Assembly: GCA_026419775.2 (NCBI GenBank)
Contig: JAOPGA020001351.1
Location: 1 to 54,567, forward strand
Source of the DNA: Acrasis kona
Lineage: Eukaryota > Heterolobosea > Eutetramitea > Acrasida > Acrasidae
DNA: 54,567 nucleotides
Direction: 5' to 3'
Shown here: piece after piece, positions 20,488 through 30,932 of the stretch
How the letters are laid out: each line of letters opens with the position of its first letter
Position numbering within the stretch: the stretch's first letter is position 1
The notes under the pieces: model-generated
The model's input: only the letters and a program-made list of their open reading frames with translations
Database searches by the model: none
What the model was told of the DNA's origin: nothing
Program-made: the position numbers and the translations under genes

Positions 20488-21369
20488 ATGAGGTTAAAAT
20501 GGTTGTTGGTGATACCATTAATTTCTTCAAGCCTGTACATTCTATTCTCTGCATGGGGAACAAAAAAATACACTCAATTAGATAATTATCAAGAACCGCA
20601 TGAATGGTCTGACCATGCATTACCATTATTTTTGAACTGGCCTATACGTTTAAAAAGACCTTTAAGTGGAAAAAAATTGAGGATCGTCGTCATGTCAGAC
20701 TCGCACAACATGCACGATAGACTTTCTGTTCCAGACGGTGATGTACTAATTCATTGTGGAGACCCAACAAACTTTGGAACAGAACAAGAGCTTATTAATT
20801 TCAATGAATTCCTGGGTAATCTACCACATCAACACAAGCTCGTCATCTTTGGTAATCATGAGGAACAAGTTAGCAAATTTACCAAATCAGAAATAAAAAA
20901 GAGTATAATTACTAACGCAATTTATTTAGAAGATGACGAAATCACCATTGAGGGAGTAAAATTTTATGGGACACCGTGGGTTCCCAACATGTACAGTTTA
21001 TTGATGGAAAAAAGAAGGATCGCAAATTATCAGCCTAACGGAGTAGGAAACATTACTTCTTACGATAACATGTTCTACTTTAAAGATGATGACACACTAA
21101 GGGAGAAATGGTCCATGATTCCAGATGATGTAGATTTTTTAATCACACACAGTGCCCCATTGGGTGTAGGTGACTATAACCACGTTGTTAAACACGGCGT
21201 CGGGTGTCCTCTCCTTAGAGAAAGGATTTCACAATTGCAGAATGTGGCCGTTCATGCATTTGGTCACCTACATGAGAATTATGGTATTTCGTCGCACAAC
21301 AAGACTTTGTTTATAAATGCTGCAGTCAGCCATCTGCACCACCCATTATTCTTTGATTTGTTGACATAA
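20488..21369 (+). CDS. membrane-anchored calcineurin-like metallophosphoesterase (MPPED/239AB type), 293 aa
   Basis: All metal-ligand motifs of the calcineurin-like phosphoesterase fold are present in order: MSDSHN (D-x-H), HCGDPTNFG (GD), FGNHE (GNHE), THSAP (H) and FGHLHENYG (GHLH). The spacing and the block VPDGDVLIHCGD followed by FNEFLGNLPHQHKLV are characteristic of MPPED1/2-type proteins. In the GD motif Pro replaces the usual Phe (GDPTN for GDFTN). An N-terminal hydrophobic segment (WLLVIPLISSSLYILFSAW) predicts a signal anchor, which most family members lack. I use the ATG at 20488. The natural substrate is unknown for this family. Confidence 0.85.
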   Translation: MRLKWLLVIPLISSSLYILFSAWGTKKYTQLDNYQEPHEWSDHALPLFLNWPIRLKRPLSGKKLRIVVMSDSHNMHDRLSVPDGDVLIHCGDPTNFGTEQELINFNEFLGNLPHQHKLVIFGNHEEQVSKFTKSEIKKSIITNAIYLEDDEITIEGVKFYGTPWVPNMYSLLMEKRRIANYQPNGVGNITSYDNMFYFKDDDTLREKWSMIPDDVDFLITHSAPLGVGDYNHVVKHGVGCPLLRERISQLQNVAVHAFGHLHENYGISSHNKTLFINAAVSHLHHPLFFDLLT

Positions 21370-21629
21370 ACTCAATTATTGATTCACATTGTTTTTTTCG
21401 CTATTTTGACCCTCTTTCGAGTGTACTGAATGTTTCTAAGATTAGTTTCTTTTATTTGTTTTTTTTGAACTTGGAAGTAGTTCCGAAGGTACGAAATCAA
21501 TATTAATATTGACCCAATGAGATGCGGGACGGGGTAATTATGTAATTATGCGGAGTCTCTGGGTTCACGTGTTCTTTGTGCGGGGTTATAAAAATACTGT
21601 TGTAAATTAAGTGTGAAAATAAAAACAAC

Positions 21630-23123
21630 ATGACCCAAGATGACATCATGGCAGCTACGAATGACTGCATAGAGAAACCAATACCACCTGTAGATTCGGA
21701 GGTTGAAATACCCTTGCACAAAGTACCACATTTTAAATACAAAGCAATCAAGACGGCAATCTTTTGTTACTCTATAGCAATGGTGGGAATAGCCATATCC
21801 CTTCTTGGACCTACATTACCACAATTGGGTAGAAACGTTAACGAAAAGAACTTGGGGTGGGTCTTTACGACTCGTGGACTTGGGTATATTGTATCCTCTG
21901 TCATAACTGGGAAAATTATAGACCATTATAATGAGAAGGAAAAGGACCCTAAAAAGCAATTACTTGTTTCAAAATTGATTCTGATTGCCGGAGTTCTTTG
22001 TGCTGCCGGTGCACTCGTAATCATACCTTTTATACCATATTTATGGCTGTTGTGTATAGTTATCATATTTATTGGAATAGGTGGAGGTCTGCTTGATCTC
22101 GGCTGCAACGTTATGCTTTTCAATCTTTGGGGAGACCGAGTAAATACACCTTTACAATTCCTTCATTTCTCATGGGGCTTTGGTGCCTTTCTCGCACCAC
22201 TTATTGTATATGCTTGTGAAGCGATTACTACTTCCATCATTGGACCAGGTCCAGAAATTGGCATAGATCCTAGAACACAACTCATTGTTTATGACCGTGT
22301 CATCCATACCAGAGTTGCCCACATATTCACTGCTTTGCTTACTAGTACTACCATTCCACTTGTTCTGTTCGGTCTACGATCAAAAGAAGTAGAGGCTGCT
22401 GTGGTGGACAAAGTTGAATTAACTGAAGTGGCTGTTGCTGTTCCCGAGGGAGAGCAGGATGCCGCCACGGTCAAAGTTGAACAAGAAAGTACAGCAGAAC
22501 AAATAAAAGAAACAAGAAGATTAAAAATTAAGCAGATCCTTGTAACTGGAGTAATTGGACTCGCGCTGTTCTTCTATGTGGGTGCTGAAGTTGGGTTCGG
22601 TAGTTTGATTTATAGTTATCTTACTGAATGGCAAGGCCTCACTTCCGAGAGTCATGCAAATTTATTAAATTCTGCTTTTTGGCTTTCGTTTTCCTTGTCG
22701 AGGTTGGCTGGTGCACCCATCTCGATTTACTTGTCTCCTAAATGGATGTTGATTCTTGATTTGGTTGGCTGCATGCTTTCTTTCTTGGTCATGATGATTT
22801 TCAACACAAACATTGTAGTTTTATGGATCTTTTCAATCTTACTTGGTATAAGTCTTGCAACTCAATTCCCAACAACAATGTCTATGCCTACAACGTCTTT
22901 GGGAATGGAGAACACAGGTGCAATGACCTCTGCTATGGTAGTTTTGGCTATCGCGGGTGAGATGATTGTGCCTTTGTTCCTTTCTTATTTGACTGAGCAT
23001 GCCGGTCCAAAAGCAATGTTTTACTCTTTGTTTGGTATTGGTGCGTGTGCATCAGTGCTATACATCATCTTGATCTTTGGTTTCAAGAAAGAAAAGAAGC
23101 CAGTCGCAAAAGAAGAGAAATAA
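21630..23123 (+). CDS. MFS transporter, MFSD4/NaGLT1-like, 497 aa
   Basis: Single-exon gene with about 12 predicted membrane segments split by a charged central loop (about residues 225-300, rich in Glu, Val and Lys). Motifs LLDLGCNVMLFNLWG and LQFLHFSWGFGAFLAPL in the first half are typical of the MFSD4 / sodium-dependent glucose transporter 1 group of the major facilitator superfamily. Length suits the group. The N-terminus is cytosolic and has no signal peptide. Sugar transport is inferred from family only. The C-terminus is basic (KKEKKPVAKEEK). Confidence 0.85.
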   Translation: MTQDDIMAATNDCIEKPIPPVDSEVEIPLHKVPHFKYKAIKTAIFCYSIAMVGIAISLLGPTLPQLGRNVNEKNLGWVFTTRGLGYIVSSVITGKIIDHYNEKEKDPKKQLLVSKLILIAGVLCAAGALVIIPFIPYLWLLCIVIIFIGIGGGLLDLGCNVMLFNLWGDRVNTPLQFLHFSWGFGAFLAPLIVYACEAITTSIIGPGPEIGIDPRTQLIVYDRVIHTRVAHIFTALLTSTTIPLVLFGLRSKEVEAAVVDKVELTEVAVAVPEGEQDAATVKVEQESTAEQIKETRRLKIKQILVTGVIGLALFFYVGAEVGFGSLIYSYLTEWQGLTSESHANLLNSAFWLSFSLSRLAGAPISIYLSPKWMLILDLVGCMLSFLVMMIFNTNIVVLWIFSILLGISLATQFPTTMSMPTTSLGMENTGAMTSAMVVLAIAGEMIVPLFLSYLTEHAGPKAMFYSLFGIGACASVLYIILIFGFKKEKKPVAKEEK

Positions 23124-23225
23124 ATCAGTCAAATTATTATCTCCCTTTACCTCTTCACTGTTTTCTCAAAAATGTAAACTAACCCCTTTACAACGAAAGT
23201 TCTACTTTGTTCGCAGTACATAATT

Positions 23226-23886
23226 ATGGAAACCAAAGCCTTGATATTCGCAAAGGAGAAGCACAAAGGACAGACAAGGTCGGATGGAACACCCTATATC
23301 AATCATCCATCTAGAGTAGCCAATACAGTGAAGGAATTTACAGATAATGAGGAGGTAATTGCTGCTGGATACCTTCATGATACGTTAGAGGACACAGAAA
23401 CTACATATGAGGAGATTGAAAATGAATTTACTCCCTTGGTTGCAAAAATAGTTAAAGAACTTACATCTGACAACGCATCTATTCTCTCCCTATGCGACCA
23501 AGAGTTCCATCTCCATGCTGGAAAGGGTGCACATTCGACCTCCTCATTAGCGAAGAATTTGCTGCATAAAAATCCAAATATCAAAGATAATTCCCTAAAA
23601 AAGCGTCTTGGAAAGGCTCTCTATCTTAGCAACAAGATGAGTAACATGTCTATTGATGCTCTTTTGGTCAAATTAAGTGACAGGTATAATATCTTGGTCA
23701 TTAAAGCAGAAATAACACTTTAGACTTGATAATACTAAAGACCTCAATGGTGAAGAGGAGCCTTTTAGGACCGAATACGCAATGGAAACCCAGTATATTC
23801 TTGATAACATTAAAAGAGATGATTTGGCAGAATCCCACAATGTTTTAATATCTAGGATACGTTCTGCTATCCAAAGTATCGTTTAA
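23226..23886 (+). CDS. MESH1-type (p)ppGpp hydrolase (HDDC3-like), 206 aa
   Basis: Member of the SpoT-type HD hydrolase family; metazoan MESH1 hydrolyses ppGpp and also dephosphorylates NADPH. Two exons, 23226-23683 and 23724-23886, with a 40-nt intron whose removal restores the conserved KLSDR-LDNTKDLN block, corresponding to the KLADKLxNxxD motif. Metal and substrate residues are visible: GTPYINHP, LHDTLEDTETT (HD and ED). About 35 extra residues, compared with the human protein, lie between the HD part and the KLSDR motif. There is no synthetase, TGS or ACT domain, so it is a small alarmone hydrolase. Confidence 0.85.
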
Positions 23887-24086
23887 CGAATAAAAATGTT
23901 ATTAGTTGTATCATGCTGTTCTTTGAATTTTTTTACAAAACACCTCTTATATTAATCGGTTGACCAAAAGGAAGACCACAAAATCGAATAAGACATTCAC
24001 TGATCTTCCTTTGTTCTTAATTAAGAGATATGGGAGGTAAACGTCTTGATACAAATTGATTGTACATCAATTTCAAATCTCCAGAT

Positions 24087-24863
24087 ATGCAACAAAGCAA
24101 CGAACAACTGCGACTGAACGATATTGACAATATATCCATAGAGGAACTATTTTTTGGCCCCTCTTCATCATTCAACAACCAAATACCAGCACCAGAAGGA
24201 AACGAGTTCACCCCAACCAAACTCGAGAGCAGCATCTACGAGACCGTTTTACACACAATACCCAACTACAGTGCAATTTCCCCCAACACATACCACCAAC
24301 AAAATGTATTTGACGATCAAAACATTTATTCGATCCAATTTCCATCTCCTGACAAGGTAGATCAGGCAACTCAATTTCCATTCAAAAGAGATCTCTCAGA
24401 AGTCGACAACACAGAGGACACACAGCCATCAAAAAAAAGAAGAGTTGAAAAGTTCAAAATTTACGTTCAAATCATTTCCATTAAAAAAAATGAAGATGGA
24501 AGTTATAATTGTGATGTTTGTCAAAAACACTTTACTGATAGGTCAAACCTTTCGAAACACATTCGCGTGCACACGAAAGAAAAGCCATACGAATGTAAAG
24601 AGTGTCAAAAATCATTCTCTCACTCGCAGTCACTCAAAGAACATTCGAATACACATCAAAAGAAAACACCTTATGCTTGTGAAGAATGTAAAAAAACATT
24701 TTCCAATGATGCTAATTTGAAGAGGCACATGAGAACTCATACCCTAGAGAAACCTTACAAGTGCACGGAATGTGGAGCGGAGTTTTCACAGAGTAACAAT
24801 TGTAAATTGCACATGTCTTCGAAACATGGCTTGAATGTATCTAGCATCAAAAAAAGCAAATAA
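24087..24863 (+). CDS. C2H2 zinc-finger protein, four fingers, 258 aa
   Basis: The first ATG in the frame is at 24087. Residues 1-120 are polar and acidic, probably an activation or interaction region. A nuclear localisation signal, PSKKRRVEKFK, precedes four tandem C2H2 fingers (CDVCQKHFTD..., CKECQKSFSH..., CEECKKTFSN..., CTECGAEFSQ...), joined by TGEKP-like linkers such as TKEKPYE and TLEKPYK. This is the standard form of a sequence-specific DNA-binding transcription factor. The target is unknown. The next gene also encodes a zinc-finger protein but of different design. Confidence 0.9.
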   Translation: MQQSNEQLRLNDIDNISIEELFFGPSSSFNNQIPAPEGNEFTPTKLESSIYETVLHTIPNYSAISPNTYHQQNVFDDQNIYSIQFPSPDKVDQATQFPFKRDLSEVDNTEDTQPSKKRRVEKFKIYVQIISIKKNEDGSYNCDVCQKHFTDRSNLSKHIRVHTKEKPYECKECQKSFSHSQSLKEHSNTHQKKTPYACEECKKTFSNDANLKRHMRTHTLEKPYKCTECGAEFSQSNNCKLHMSSKHGLNVSSIKKSK

Positions 24864-25222
24864 AATTAACATTACTTTTAACTTGTTGTTTCTGATGTGT
24901 GCTTTGTGTTAAAAAATCAAGTTGTACTACGAAAGTGTGGTACGAAGTGTACTGGTCACAATATTTAAATGTTGCATGTTTTTGGCGCTTTTGTATTAAA
25001 TATTTCAAAAATTGATTAAATAGTGTTGTGCACATTCGTCTTCGGCTGAGGCCTCGGACACCGTGTCATGTAAGTTTGAGCAGTCAATCTCAAAAAATGA
25101 TGAAAAACAGAAGTTCTAATAATATACTGAAGTGGCATCGCCATAAATGGATAAAAAAGTACTACCCACAGATCACTTATTATCTCCAAACAAGACGGTA
25201 CCTCAGGTCCTGAGCTTGTGCT
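24864..25222. other. intergenic, nothing seen
   Basis: Short frames only. An A/T-rich start may include the 3' end signals of the upstream gene. Confidence 0.35.
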
Positions 25223-26500
25223 ATGGACACACAAAATGAGGATGTACATATGCTTCATGAATTAGAAGATGTAGCGACTTCTATGCTGATACTGGCATCT
25301 GCCGCGGCGGAAGAGACAAGACCAACGGTTCAAAGAAAAAGATATAGAGAGAATGACAAAGAAATGGAAAGTTCTGGCTCTGATAGTGATGAGGACCTTA
25401 AACACCTAAATTACAACAAAAATGTAAACATGGCTATAAGAAATGATTCAGAACATGCACAGTTACCATGGAACAATTCACCGCCGCTACCTATAACAAG
25501 TTCACAAGATTACTGTGACTCGAAAACCCCGCAACTGAAATCTTTTAAAGACATCCAATGCGCGCTTATGGCATTGCCAGAACAATCGTCTTATATACCA
25601 TTAAAACCAACAATAGTTCCCGTTAAAAAGTTGTCCGAGTCACCACAACCAAAACCATCAATTCAGGTAGTCAAAAAAATTAAATCCGAGGTTGAAAGTG
25701 TCAGTCCCGAACCGATTATTAGGGAGGACACAATCGAGAGGACCATCTTAAAGCCTATGATGGTCATGTCGACTGGTAAATCTTGGTCATTCAATTCAAC
25801 ACTGTCCTCATCATCTGCTCCAGCCACAAGCTATCTCTCCAGCATGGACTCAAACTCTCCTATAGCTCGGACCATATCCACTAACAAGAAGTCTCCAAAC
25901 GATAAGACGAAATCCGTCAAGGATCGCTTTACTCTAATAACCAGTTTTGATTGGAAAATAGATCCAGTTGTTCATCCTTGTCCTTACAATTGTAATCGGG
26001 AGTTTGACTCTCTCAACAGTTTAGAATCTCACGTAAAGAACCAACATGCAGAGGAACATAAGAGAGATCCTAAAACGATGCCTACGTTCACTTTTAGGTG
26101 CAAATACTGCTCCTACGTATGTCATTACAAACCTAGGCTCGTCACACATTTGAACAAGGAGCACGGAGGTGAATTTTACAAGCACAATACAAGCGGAGCA
26201 TTAGATCATTCCGATCATCAAGTCAATCAACCTTTAGAACTGCCACAATGGGACCTGACTGAAATGTTACAAAAATGTCCATATGATTGCGGAAAAGAAT
26301 ATTCAAGTCTTGCCGGGATGAAGAATCACCTCAAAACACATCATTTATCAGAACAAAGTAATGCGCCAAGGGCACTGCCAGAATTCATATTTAAATGCGA
26401 ATACTGCGAAACATGTTTTGCGGCAAGGACGGTTTTAATAACTCACCTCAACAAGGAACACGTAGCAGAATACTATTCTAGAAATATAAAAAACATTTAA
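25223..26500 (+). CDS. zinc-finger protein with duplicated finger pair, 425 aa
   Basis: The N-terminal 240 residues are polar, Ser/Pro-rich and acidic. The C-terminal part holds two copies of a roughly 75-residue module. Each starts with a C-x4-C finger (CPYNCNREFDSL and CPYDCGKEYSSL, each ending H-x4-H) and continues with a C-x2-C finger (CKYCSYVCHY and CEYCETCFAA) that ends in the shared HLNKEH. The modules are clearly an internal duplication. DNA or RNA binding is likely. The TAA stop (26498-26500) overlaps the stop of the convergent MAK16 gene. Confidence 0.85.
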   Translation: MDTQNEDVHMLHELEDVATSMLILASAAAEETRPTVQRKRYRENDKEMESSGSDSDEDLKHLNYNKNVNMAIRNDSEHAQLPWNNSPPLPITSSQDYCDSKTPQLKSFKDIQCALMALPEQSSYIPLKPTIVPVKKLSESPQPKPSIQVVKKIKSEVESVSPEPIIREDTIERTILKPMMVMSTGKSWSFNSTLSSSSAPATSYLSSMDSNSPIARTISTNKKSPNDKTKSVKDRFTLITSFDWKIDPVVHPCPYNCNREFDSLNSLESHVKNQHAEEHKRDPKTMPTFTFRCKYCSYVCHYKPRLVTHLNKEHGGEFYKHNTSGALDHSDHQVNQPLELPQWDLTEMLQKCPYDCGKEYSSLAGMKNHLKTHHLSEQSNAPRALPEFIFKCEYCETCFAARTVLITHLNKEHVAEYYSRNIKNI

Positions 26501-27521
26501 TTATATTGCTTCTGTTTGCTTCTTTCGTTCTCGTGTTCAATCTCAAGCAACTTCTGTTTCTTGTTCTTGGATCCCTTGTCCTTCCTCTTCCTCTTCTTGT
26601 CCTCCTCCAAATCATCATTCTCAAAGTCATCAACAATGTCTTCGATATCCTCTTCTTCCTCTTCCCAATTGTAATTTGCAAGTTTCCTCTCAAGGTCTTC
26701 ATTAATTTCTTCTTCGTCGCCAACAAATTCTACATCAGACTCTTCTTCCTCTTCTTCTTCTTCCTCGTCGGAATCAGTTTCGTCCTCTGACTCAAGATCA
26801 GCTTCGGTTATATCTTCAAGTTCTAATTCCTCTCCTTCTGCTTTTAATTGTTCCAACTTGGCTCTCTTTCTATCGTCAATCTTTTGTTGTATCTTCTTCT
26901 TTTGTTCATCATACATTTTTCCGTACACACCACTCCGTAACCTGTTCATGAGTTCTCCTTCTATAGCTTGGGTAATCTTTGCGATACGAAGGGCACGGGC
27001 TTCGCGACTTCTTAACATGCGCTCTTCTTTGTGTTTGACTGCAACCATCTTGGCTCTATTAACATTAATTATGGAAGTGAAAGAATTAGAAACAAACCTA
27101 ACACGCATTCGTAGTTTTCTTGTTCTCTTCAAGACCAAGTACAACCTAGTATAACGTCTCTTGCATCTTGCGATGGCTCTCTTGTCCCAGTAGGGAAGGT
27201 GCTGCTCGATTTGAGTGAGCGAGTTTTCATAACTACCATTGAGCAAGATCTTTTCCCACATCTTTGACGGCAAATGTGCCCTTTCCACAGTTTTGATGCA
27301 CAGGTAACATTTGCCCTTGCTCTCTATTACGGTTGCGTATCTACTATTCGCTAGAGGACAGAAGGTCATTTTACATACACCAGTTACATTATATGGATTT
27401 GTGCACATGCGTTGATCGCGTGTTCTGGAGGGTGAGTGGTGGGTATATAATATACGTACTCTATTTTGAAAGAACAAAATTGTTTGTCCAGAATCTGCCA
27501 TACAAGCTCATCACTGACCAT
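26497..27521 (-). CDS. MAK16: MAK16 ribosome-biogenesis protein, 329 aa
   Basis: MAK16 is a nucleolar factor needed for assembly of the 60S ribosomal subunit. Two exons, 27521-27460 and 27424-26497, with a 35-nt intron placed in the conserved N-terminus. The joined start MVSDELVWQILDKQFCSFKI then ETRDQRMCTNPYNVTGVC is the hallmark of the family, as are CPLANSRYATV, ERAHLPSKMWE and the Cys pattern of its metal-binding region. The C-terminal third is highly acidic, then basic (DSDEEEEEEEEESD, KKRKRKDKGSKNKK), normal for the family. Its TAA at 26497-26499 overlaps the stop codon of the opposite gene. Confidence 0.95.
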
Positions 27522-27955
27522 GGTTGTTGACTTCTTGTATGTGTGAAAATATTGTTTGAGGACAAGGGTTTGGTTGAACAAATATTACAACGGAATAGTG
27601 ACACAAATTGAAAAACAAATAACAAGATATTAGTATGCTTTCTCAACGCTTGTACATCTGCAATGTTTTATTTTCATATTGTACTTTTAATATCATTAAA
27701 TACTTTGTACAATCCACAAGATTTGATGCTGCTTTGTCTTTTCCGCCTCTACCCTCAAGACAAATGCGATATAATAAAGAGGGGGATCAATAAAGAGAAA
27801 ATCTATTATTATCGCACCAGTCGAGCGACAACGAACACTCTTCAGTTCATTCTGAAGACTGTAGCTACTTCCAACATCCAAATAAGAATCGCAGTCATCA
27901 ATCCCTGTGTGGCAATTACCAATATCAACAGCGAAATTGAAAAAAATATTTATTG
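27522..27955. other. intergenic between MAK16 start and TRIM37 end
   Basis: A minus-strand frame of about 60-80 residues (about 27696-27930, no clear ATG in the best part) overlaps the region just after the TRIM37 stop. I cannot support it as a gene. The rest is unremarkable. Confidence 0.3.
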
Positions 27956-30343
27956 TTAAACAGACTCTTCGGTCTCCTTCTTATCGTTCTCAATATCAAC
28001 CTCTACTGTACAAAGTTCATCAACTCTCAAGGCGTCTTTCGAAAAATCCAATTGTTCAGAACGAGGCCCTTGTTCTAAAGTATTTTGATGTCCAGACAAA
28101 CTACTTAGATTTGGAGAGTCGAAATGATGAGCTCCAAACCTGGATAACCAAACAGCACTTTCCACCCTATCAAGGATCAAGTCATTAACGGAGTGGTCAA
28201 GATTATCTACAGATGGAAGAATAGGACTACATTGTTGCATAATTCTATAATCCAATACACCACCCTCATCATTACCTCCATGATTCAAGTCCAAATCAGT
28301 CAGCGTCTCTCCAGTCAATATGATATCATCAGAGTCATCTAGAATGGAATGGTTATTAGAGTGTTCAGTGGCCAATATATCTGATATATGCTCATCTTCC
28401 TCTTGCTGTTCTTGTTGGTGTATTAACTCTTCATCAGGAGCCGTTTCAATGTTCCACCCCTCCATTGCCTTTTTAATCTCTGCTACCTTCTCAGAGTGTT
28501 CTTTTGACTGAGCAGCCAATCTCTTTTTCTCTCTTGCCATCATGAGAGGTGTTTGTTCAGTATTTGATTTAAGACTGCTCATGCTCTCTGAAAGAGTCAA
28601 CTGTTGTGAGTTAGATGGTTCAGAGTTGACCACCTCCACAGGATCAACTTGAACATGATCCAACTGAATAGAGAATCTAGGTGTGGTTGTAGATTGTTGT
28701 TCAATGACATGTGTGTGGTTGACTATGTTAGAAACTTGTTTTTTGAACTCATCATTTTGTAGTTGTAAAAACCTAGATGAGTCTTCCAGCAACTTGATAT
28801 AACGCTGTTGTTCTTTGTACTTTTCATAATAATTTGAACATCGGATATAAAATTTAAAAGTTAACATGTCTTGTTCAGGAGCCAAAAAGCCCTCCTTCTC
28901 CAAGACATCAATTCTATAGAATTTGTTATAACCCCAACACTCTCCTACTTCAAATACACTTCCAAATTCTCTAATCACATTTGGAATTTGATTCATGTGA
29001 TTTACCATTTCCACTCTATATTCGTATTTGGCGGGCTCTTTGAGACCTTTGTACATTTCTATAAAGATGGAAAGGTAGGTATCACGTACAACACCTGTTC
29101 CGTTTGGATAGGCTTTTAATCTCCATGTGAGACCGTTTATGATGAGTGGATTGGAATATACGACTTCTTGTGTAGCTCTTATTTGACTGTAATTTGGAAT
29201 GTTAAATACACCACAGTCGTAGTTTGGTACTAATTCACTTGCAAAATCAGATGGGATTTGAATCTAAATTGGTCAATTTACATTTTGAAGTTTGAAATTT
29301 ACCTTTGAAAAACTTTCAATTGGTTTCTGTTGGTATTGTTCGACGTGTTGTATGATGGAGGGAGCATTTGTGATTAAACTACTTTGTGAGCAATTATCAA
29401 TTTGTGATTGAATTTTTGAAACATTTTCGTCGACCGTTTCAATTTCTTTTGTAATGGTGTCCTTTTGTAATAACAACACTTCCAATTTACCCTTTAGTTG
29501 CTCATCTAATTTATCCTGCATTTCGGTAATTGCCCTCTTTAGTTCCATCAATGTGTCTTTTTTTGATTTTTCCACTCGTTGAATGTTATCATCCACTGCA
29601 TCACATAACAATTTTAATTCCATGGATCTTGATTGTAATTGTTGTTGTACGATTCTAATGTTTGATAGGTGTTTTTCGTAAACTTGTGCAATTTTTTTAA
29701 ATTTATGACTCTTGTGTTTTTCTTCAAACATTGCGCAATCGGAGCATAATGATTCGTCGCATGTTTCGCAATAATATGAAAGTGGTAGTTCGTGAATGGA
29801 ACAATTTTCTACGGTCAATTTTTTTTGTTCTTTTTTAATGGTTTGTTGATGTTTTTGCATCTTGTCCAATTCCTAAAAAATATTGTGATGAGTTTAATGA
29901 GTTTAAAGTTACATACTGTCGTGAGCTCACTGACAAACCTACAATTTACCATTTGTTTAAAAGTGACTCTGTAACGACAATGAGGACAAAAGTTCTTTCT
30001 TTGGTCTTCTAACCATTTCTAATGAAATTAATTTTTGATTCTGAATGAAGTTTACTTTTATGCAAGTCATGCAGACCATTTTTGAACAAAAGGGACACAA
30101 GTGAGGCTCAGTTGCTTTTGCAAGACAAATGAAGCACTTGAAAATTTCTTCAATTTGATTAAAGTTTGATGGAGAGGAGTTGTTGCTCAATGGGGAAGGA
30201 AAGTTATGTGGGGGAGTTCTGGTGGCCATTACTGATGAACTATAAATCTTATTTTGTGGCGAATAACTTGGTTGCAATGTCCCTACTGTCATTGCCGATG
30301 ATCCATAGGTCGTACGACCTGTTGTGGATCTTATATGGCTCAT
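27956..30343 (-). CDS. TRIM37: TRIM37-like E3 ubiquitin ligase (RING, B-box, coiled coil, MATH), 755 aa
   Basis: Four exons: 30343-30056, 30018-29917, 29872-29303 and 29263-27956, with introns of 37, 44 and 39 nt, all phase 0. After a Ser-rich lead the RING reads FKCFICLAKATEP, CPFCSKMVCMTCIK and, after the first intron, CPHCRYRV. A B-box zinc finger follows (CSIHELPLSYYCETCDESLC) and a long coiled coil. Exon 4 encodes a MATH domain (YSNPLIINGLTWRLKAYPNG, YEYRVEMVN, FEVGECWGYNKFYR). This RING/B-box/MATH order is specific to TRIM37, which in animals regulates centrosomes and peroxisomes and ubiquitinates histone H2A. The acidic C-terminal 270 residues are disordered. A polyadenylation signal (AATAAA) directly follows the TAA. 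Confidence 0.95.
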
Positions 30344-30752
30344 AATTGCTAATTGCTAGAATCTGTGCGGTAACTTGTTACGTTACGCCAAGATGAAAAG
30401 GAGGGAGGATTCTTTGGTCAACCCACTACAATCCAGGATCGCGACCAACATTTAAGAGTTGTGGGAACTACTTTTAGCAACATGTTGAAACGTAAATTTT
30501 TATTGAGAGTCGTTCAAAATTCACATTTTTCAATTATATGTACATCCATGTATAAATGTAAACATGGTCCCGAATTGAGTCTTTGGCACAAACTATTGGT
30601 CATGATGAGTAGGTACTGATGGAAATCCAAAACTAAAGTTGAATTGATATCACAATTTGAACCAATTGTTTTGAGTTGTGTTATAATCTAAATTCTACAA
30701 TAATTATACCAGTAATATAAACTGATTTGCAGATAAAGATAATTACCATTCA
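30344..30752. other. intergenic, nothing seen
   Basis: Divergent spacer between TRIM37 and the dynamin-family gene region. Only very short frames. Confidence 0.35.
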
Positions 30753-30932
30753 ATGTTCGTACTTGTGATATGCAGTCCTAACAAGAGCTTTTGGAGCACT
30801 TCCGTTCCACATTTTGATGGCCCATACCAGCTTACACAAGATATTTCTGCTGTCATGCATCGTTATCACTTCACCGCTTATGAAAACATTGTAACTGTTC
30901 TTTCAAGTTGTCCGGACGAACATTCTAATTAG
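30753..30932 (+). CDS. 59-codon frame directly abutting the GTPase start
   Basis: ATG at 30753 opens 59 codons (starts MFVLVICSPNKSFW, ends SSCPDEHSN) and stops at TAG 30930-30932. The next codon, in the same frame, is the ATG of the dynamin-family gene. It could be an upstream open reading frame that controls translation, or an N-terminal extension if TAG is read through. Composition is coding-like, but no homology is recognised. Confidence 0.35.
   Translation: MFVLVICSPNKSFWSTSVPHFDGPYQLTQDISAVMHRYHFTAYENIVTVLSSCPDEHSN

Noticed and set aside
27663-27959. 98-codon plus-strand frame next to the TRIM37 end
   Set aside because: No start context, motif or codon pattern; a competing minus-strand frame looks no better.
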